Source: Margaritispora aquatica (Eukaryota; Ascomycota; Leotiomycetes; Helotiales; Discinellaceae). From it: a stretch of 64,000 bases of DNA. Location: positions 372,001 to 436,000 of the forward strand of contig VJWN01000013.1 in the NCBI GenBank assembly GCA_007644065.1, given 5' to 3'. The translations under genes were made by a program, and so were the position numbers. Positions within the stretch are counted from its first letter, which is position 1. The number at the start of each line of letters is the position of its first letter. Below the pieces are notes generated by a model. The model had not been told where the DNA came from. It saw only the letters and a program-made list of their open reading frames with translations, and did not search any database. Below, in pieces: positions 61,701-64,000 of this stretch.

Positions 61701-64000
61701 CCCGCTGCTGCTGAATATGTATGAAATCATTTTCAGCTATAAAACACTCCATATTCAGCGTTCGACACGAGAGGATTGCATGAGCCTTCTCCACAGCCAA
61801 GATCCTGCTCGTCCATCCTGCTGCCAAACAACCAATCTTTGCAATCCCGAGTAGCCGAATTCAATCTGACGATCCCCAATCCCAATATCAAAAGAATTCT
61901 ACGAGCTACAGCGAGCAATCCCCTTCGCAAGCGGAAAGACCTGCCAGCCGATGTCATACAGGATGCTAAATGCGGATCGTATGCAGTCAGGCATTGGCGT
62001 ATGTGCACCAGTGGATTTTTTTGGTGCACTTGCTTGATTCGGGGTCCAGTAAGAATATTGAGTTAGGTTTGGAATAGCCTCATTCGCTCGTATTTGCTTC
62101 ACGACAAGAGGGGCAGGAGGCGAAGGCAAAAGGTGAAACATAGCCTTTTTTGTGGGTTCGATCAAAGAATGTTTGCATTTCTGTTGAGGAATTCGCCTTC
62201 GGTGCTTCGTCGTCTTCTTCTTCAGGCAAGATGCGCATTGTGTACAAGAGTGGGAGATTCCACCATGGAGAATCGGGCAATTCTGTAGCCATGATGCCGA
62301 GAAGTTTGGATATCATCATTTATGGCGGCTGCAAAGTGAGTATGTGTTACCAATACTACCTTGCCTCAGTCCTTGAGGAGGAGGCTAGGCGGTTATGCTA
62401 TGTCTTGGCTCCTTCATATGCTGACATACAGGTTCCTCGAGCGTGCTTCCCCGCTGTGTCAAACTTCTCCGCTTCCTCTATTCGAAGCTCGCTGCATGGC
62501 GGCGTCCAGTCAAGGCATCTCGATGATTTCAAAATCCGGGGTAACAGGAGCATCGCCTTGCATCATCCTGGGGTAAACGGAGCATCGCATCACCGCATAG
62601 CAGGAAGAGGACGTGCATCTCAAAGCCCAGTGGCAACGCGAGCACAAGGCGAGTTGTTCATTCTAGTTCCTCGTTGAAGTCGACATCACTGTAACGCTGC
62701 AAAGGATGAATTGGATGAATGTATCACGAGATGTAAAGTCGACACATCAACACTATCTCACGTGCGTCGTTCTACAGCATCCATGACAGCCAAACCCTTT
62801 AGCCCTTTCAGGCTCAACTTATCAAAGGTGTCAAGTGTCAAGTGTCAAAATCTGCCGTACTCACTTGGCCTAACTTTGCACATCGAACTCGTTCGTGGGG
62901 GTGCAACACCGTCGACCACTATCAAGCATCCCTCGAGTCTCTCCTCCTCCATTCTCCGAACAATCTCGGGTGGGATGCCAACTTGGCGCGGAGGGATATG
63001 GCGATTGTGCGACTGTGCGACGGCGCCTTGCATTCGCACTGGTCGTCATGTTGTGATACCGTGGCACCAACGTGCCATATCTTCCGGCGTGCAGTAGCAT
63101 TCCTGCACGCGTGTCCAATTTCGCCTCCATCGTGAGATATTCTCATTTTGATTTTGATTTTCAAGCCCATTGCGGGGTGCGGTGCGACGCGACGTGAGTC
63201 CGATATCTCTCATCGTAAGAATACCTTAGGCGAGAGTGTGGTGGGAGATATGGTCATCTCTGCATCGAAAAATCCAGATCGGGAAGTATGAGGTATCAAC
63301 ATGAGAAATCTCAACTACCGGAATGGCGTCTCCGCAAACCAGCCACTGATGCCACTCCAATATCATCATCTACGCAAGATTCAACCTGTACCTGCCAATC
63401 TGGATGGTTTGCTTCTGATAAGGAGATGACGGACATGCTGATGTGGGGTTTTGGTGTGACGCTGAGATCGAGGGGATGGAGATGTGCAGGTGGAGGTGGA
63501 GGTGAAGGTAGTACTTGGTTGCAAGTACAAAGCCTCGCCGATCGAGTACCGTTGTTGAGGGCAGTAGTGCGGATGGCAGCTCGGTCATCTCATCTCAACT
63601 CAATCCGCGGATAAGCACGTTTAGAAAAGGTGTGAGAATATGCGAGTAGTGTTAGTAGTAAGCTCAACCACGTCCTCAACCACAGCTCCTGATCTCCGGA
63701 TCTTCAGGGAGTACTGACGGAAAATACGCAATACCCCAAACGTGCATTTTTGGGGGTCATTGATGTCGAGATAAAGTTTCCTTCGTTCATGCGCATTGAC
63801 ATCGTTTGCTTTCTTTGCTAAGGGGAATCAAGCCTCCGCGCGGATCATACGTCTCTTTGGGTAAAGAAATCCTTGAGGTGGCGATGTTATGGTTCCTTTA
63901 AATGGTAAGGCGATAAACGCTCGAGTTGGTTACTAAGAGGTCGATCCGCTAACATCAGCCGCTTGGGCGAATCCCTTGGGAAATGCCGAAATACTACTAC
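55751..64000. other. Gene-poor terminal region of the window
   Basis: About 8.2 kb has no gene I can support. Short frames occur throughout (for example 56594-56839, 56846-57232, 57522-57743, 62150-62677) without domains, convincing splice partners or matching neighbours. Simple repeats include a GTTGC pentanucleotide run near 60214-60245, a GT run near 60540-60557, CTTACC units at 60772-60792 and C/G homopolymers. The right half may be the 5' regulatory region of a gene beyond the window. Confidence 0.4.
60214..60245. repeat. GTTGC/GTTGA pentanucleotide repeat
   Basis: About six GTTGC-type units in tandem, some degenerate, form a short minisatellite in non-coding DNA. Confidence 0.6.

Noticed and set aside
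62080..62319. Minus-strand 79-codon frame with an acidic stretch and a CPSC motif
   Set aside because: Short, no convincing exon partners, overlaps a longer plus-strand frame; nothing supports a gene.

Overview
The window is nuclear DNA of a filamentous ascomycete (Pezizomycotina). The genes are monocistronic and spread over both strands. They are cut by short GT..AG introns of about 45-75 bp, and the families are typical of these fungi: NudE, velvet, HeLo-type proteins, PTH11-like rhodopsin-domain receptors, a Dal5-type MFS carrier and a CBM21 phosphatase subunit. A Leotiomycete is my best guess, but the sequence alone does not prove it. I saw no rRNA, tRNA or CRISPR.

Layout. 1-2.6 kb holds a small TA-flanked inverted-repeat element and simple repeats. 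2.7-9.5 kb holds nudE (-), an APC-type amino acid/GABA permease (-) and, divergent from it, an isochorismatase-fold amidohydrolase (+); their shared promoter contains several GATA cores. 11.6-13.2 kb holds two divergent small membrane proteins. 15.8-17.9 kb is malic enzyme (+). 18.8-22.7 kb is a 1,282-residue protein that joins an N-terminal HeLo-like helical region, a pseudokinase and a trypsin-like serine protease; this is the most interesting gene here. 23.2-25.5 kb is arginyl-tRNA synthetase (-), with two in-frame starts (mitochondrial and cytosolic) and a Gcn4/CpcA-type TGACTCA site. 26.3-26.9 kb is a short velvet-domain protein (-).

26.9-33.2 kb is gene-poor, with one possible 62-codon membrane micro-ORF. 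33.2-34.6 kb is a rhodopsin-domain (PTH11-like) membrane protein (-). 37.1-38.9 kb is an MFS anion:cation symporter (-). 40.6-41.8 kb is a coiled-coil protein with a C-terminal HPD (J-like) motif (-). 48.4-50.7 kb is a Gac1-like glycogen-targeting PP1 regulatory subunit (-). 50.7-64 kb has no gene I can support, but contains a 363-bp element whose ends match the mimp/impala terminal inverted repeat. The differences between its two arms are all CpA-to-TpA type, the signature of RIP.

Exon boundaries were placed by hand from splice consensus, phase continuity and family similarity. For each multi-exon gene the phases add up to an uninterrupted frame. No transcript data or searches were available.
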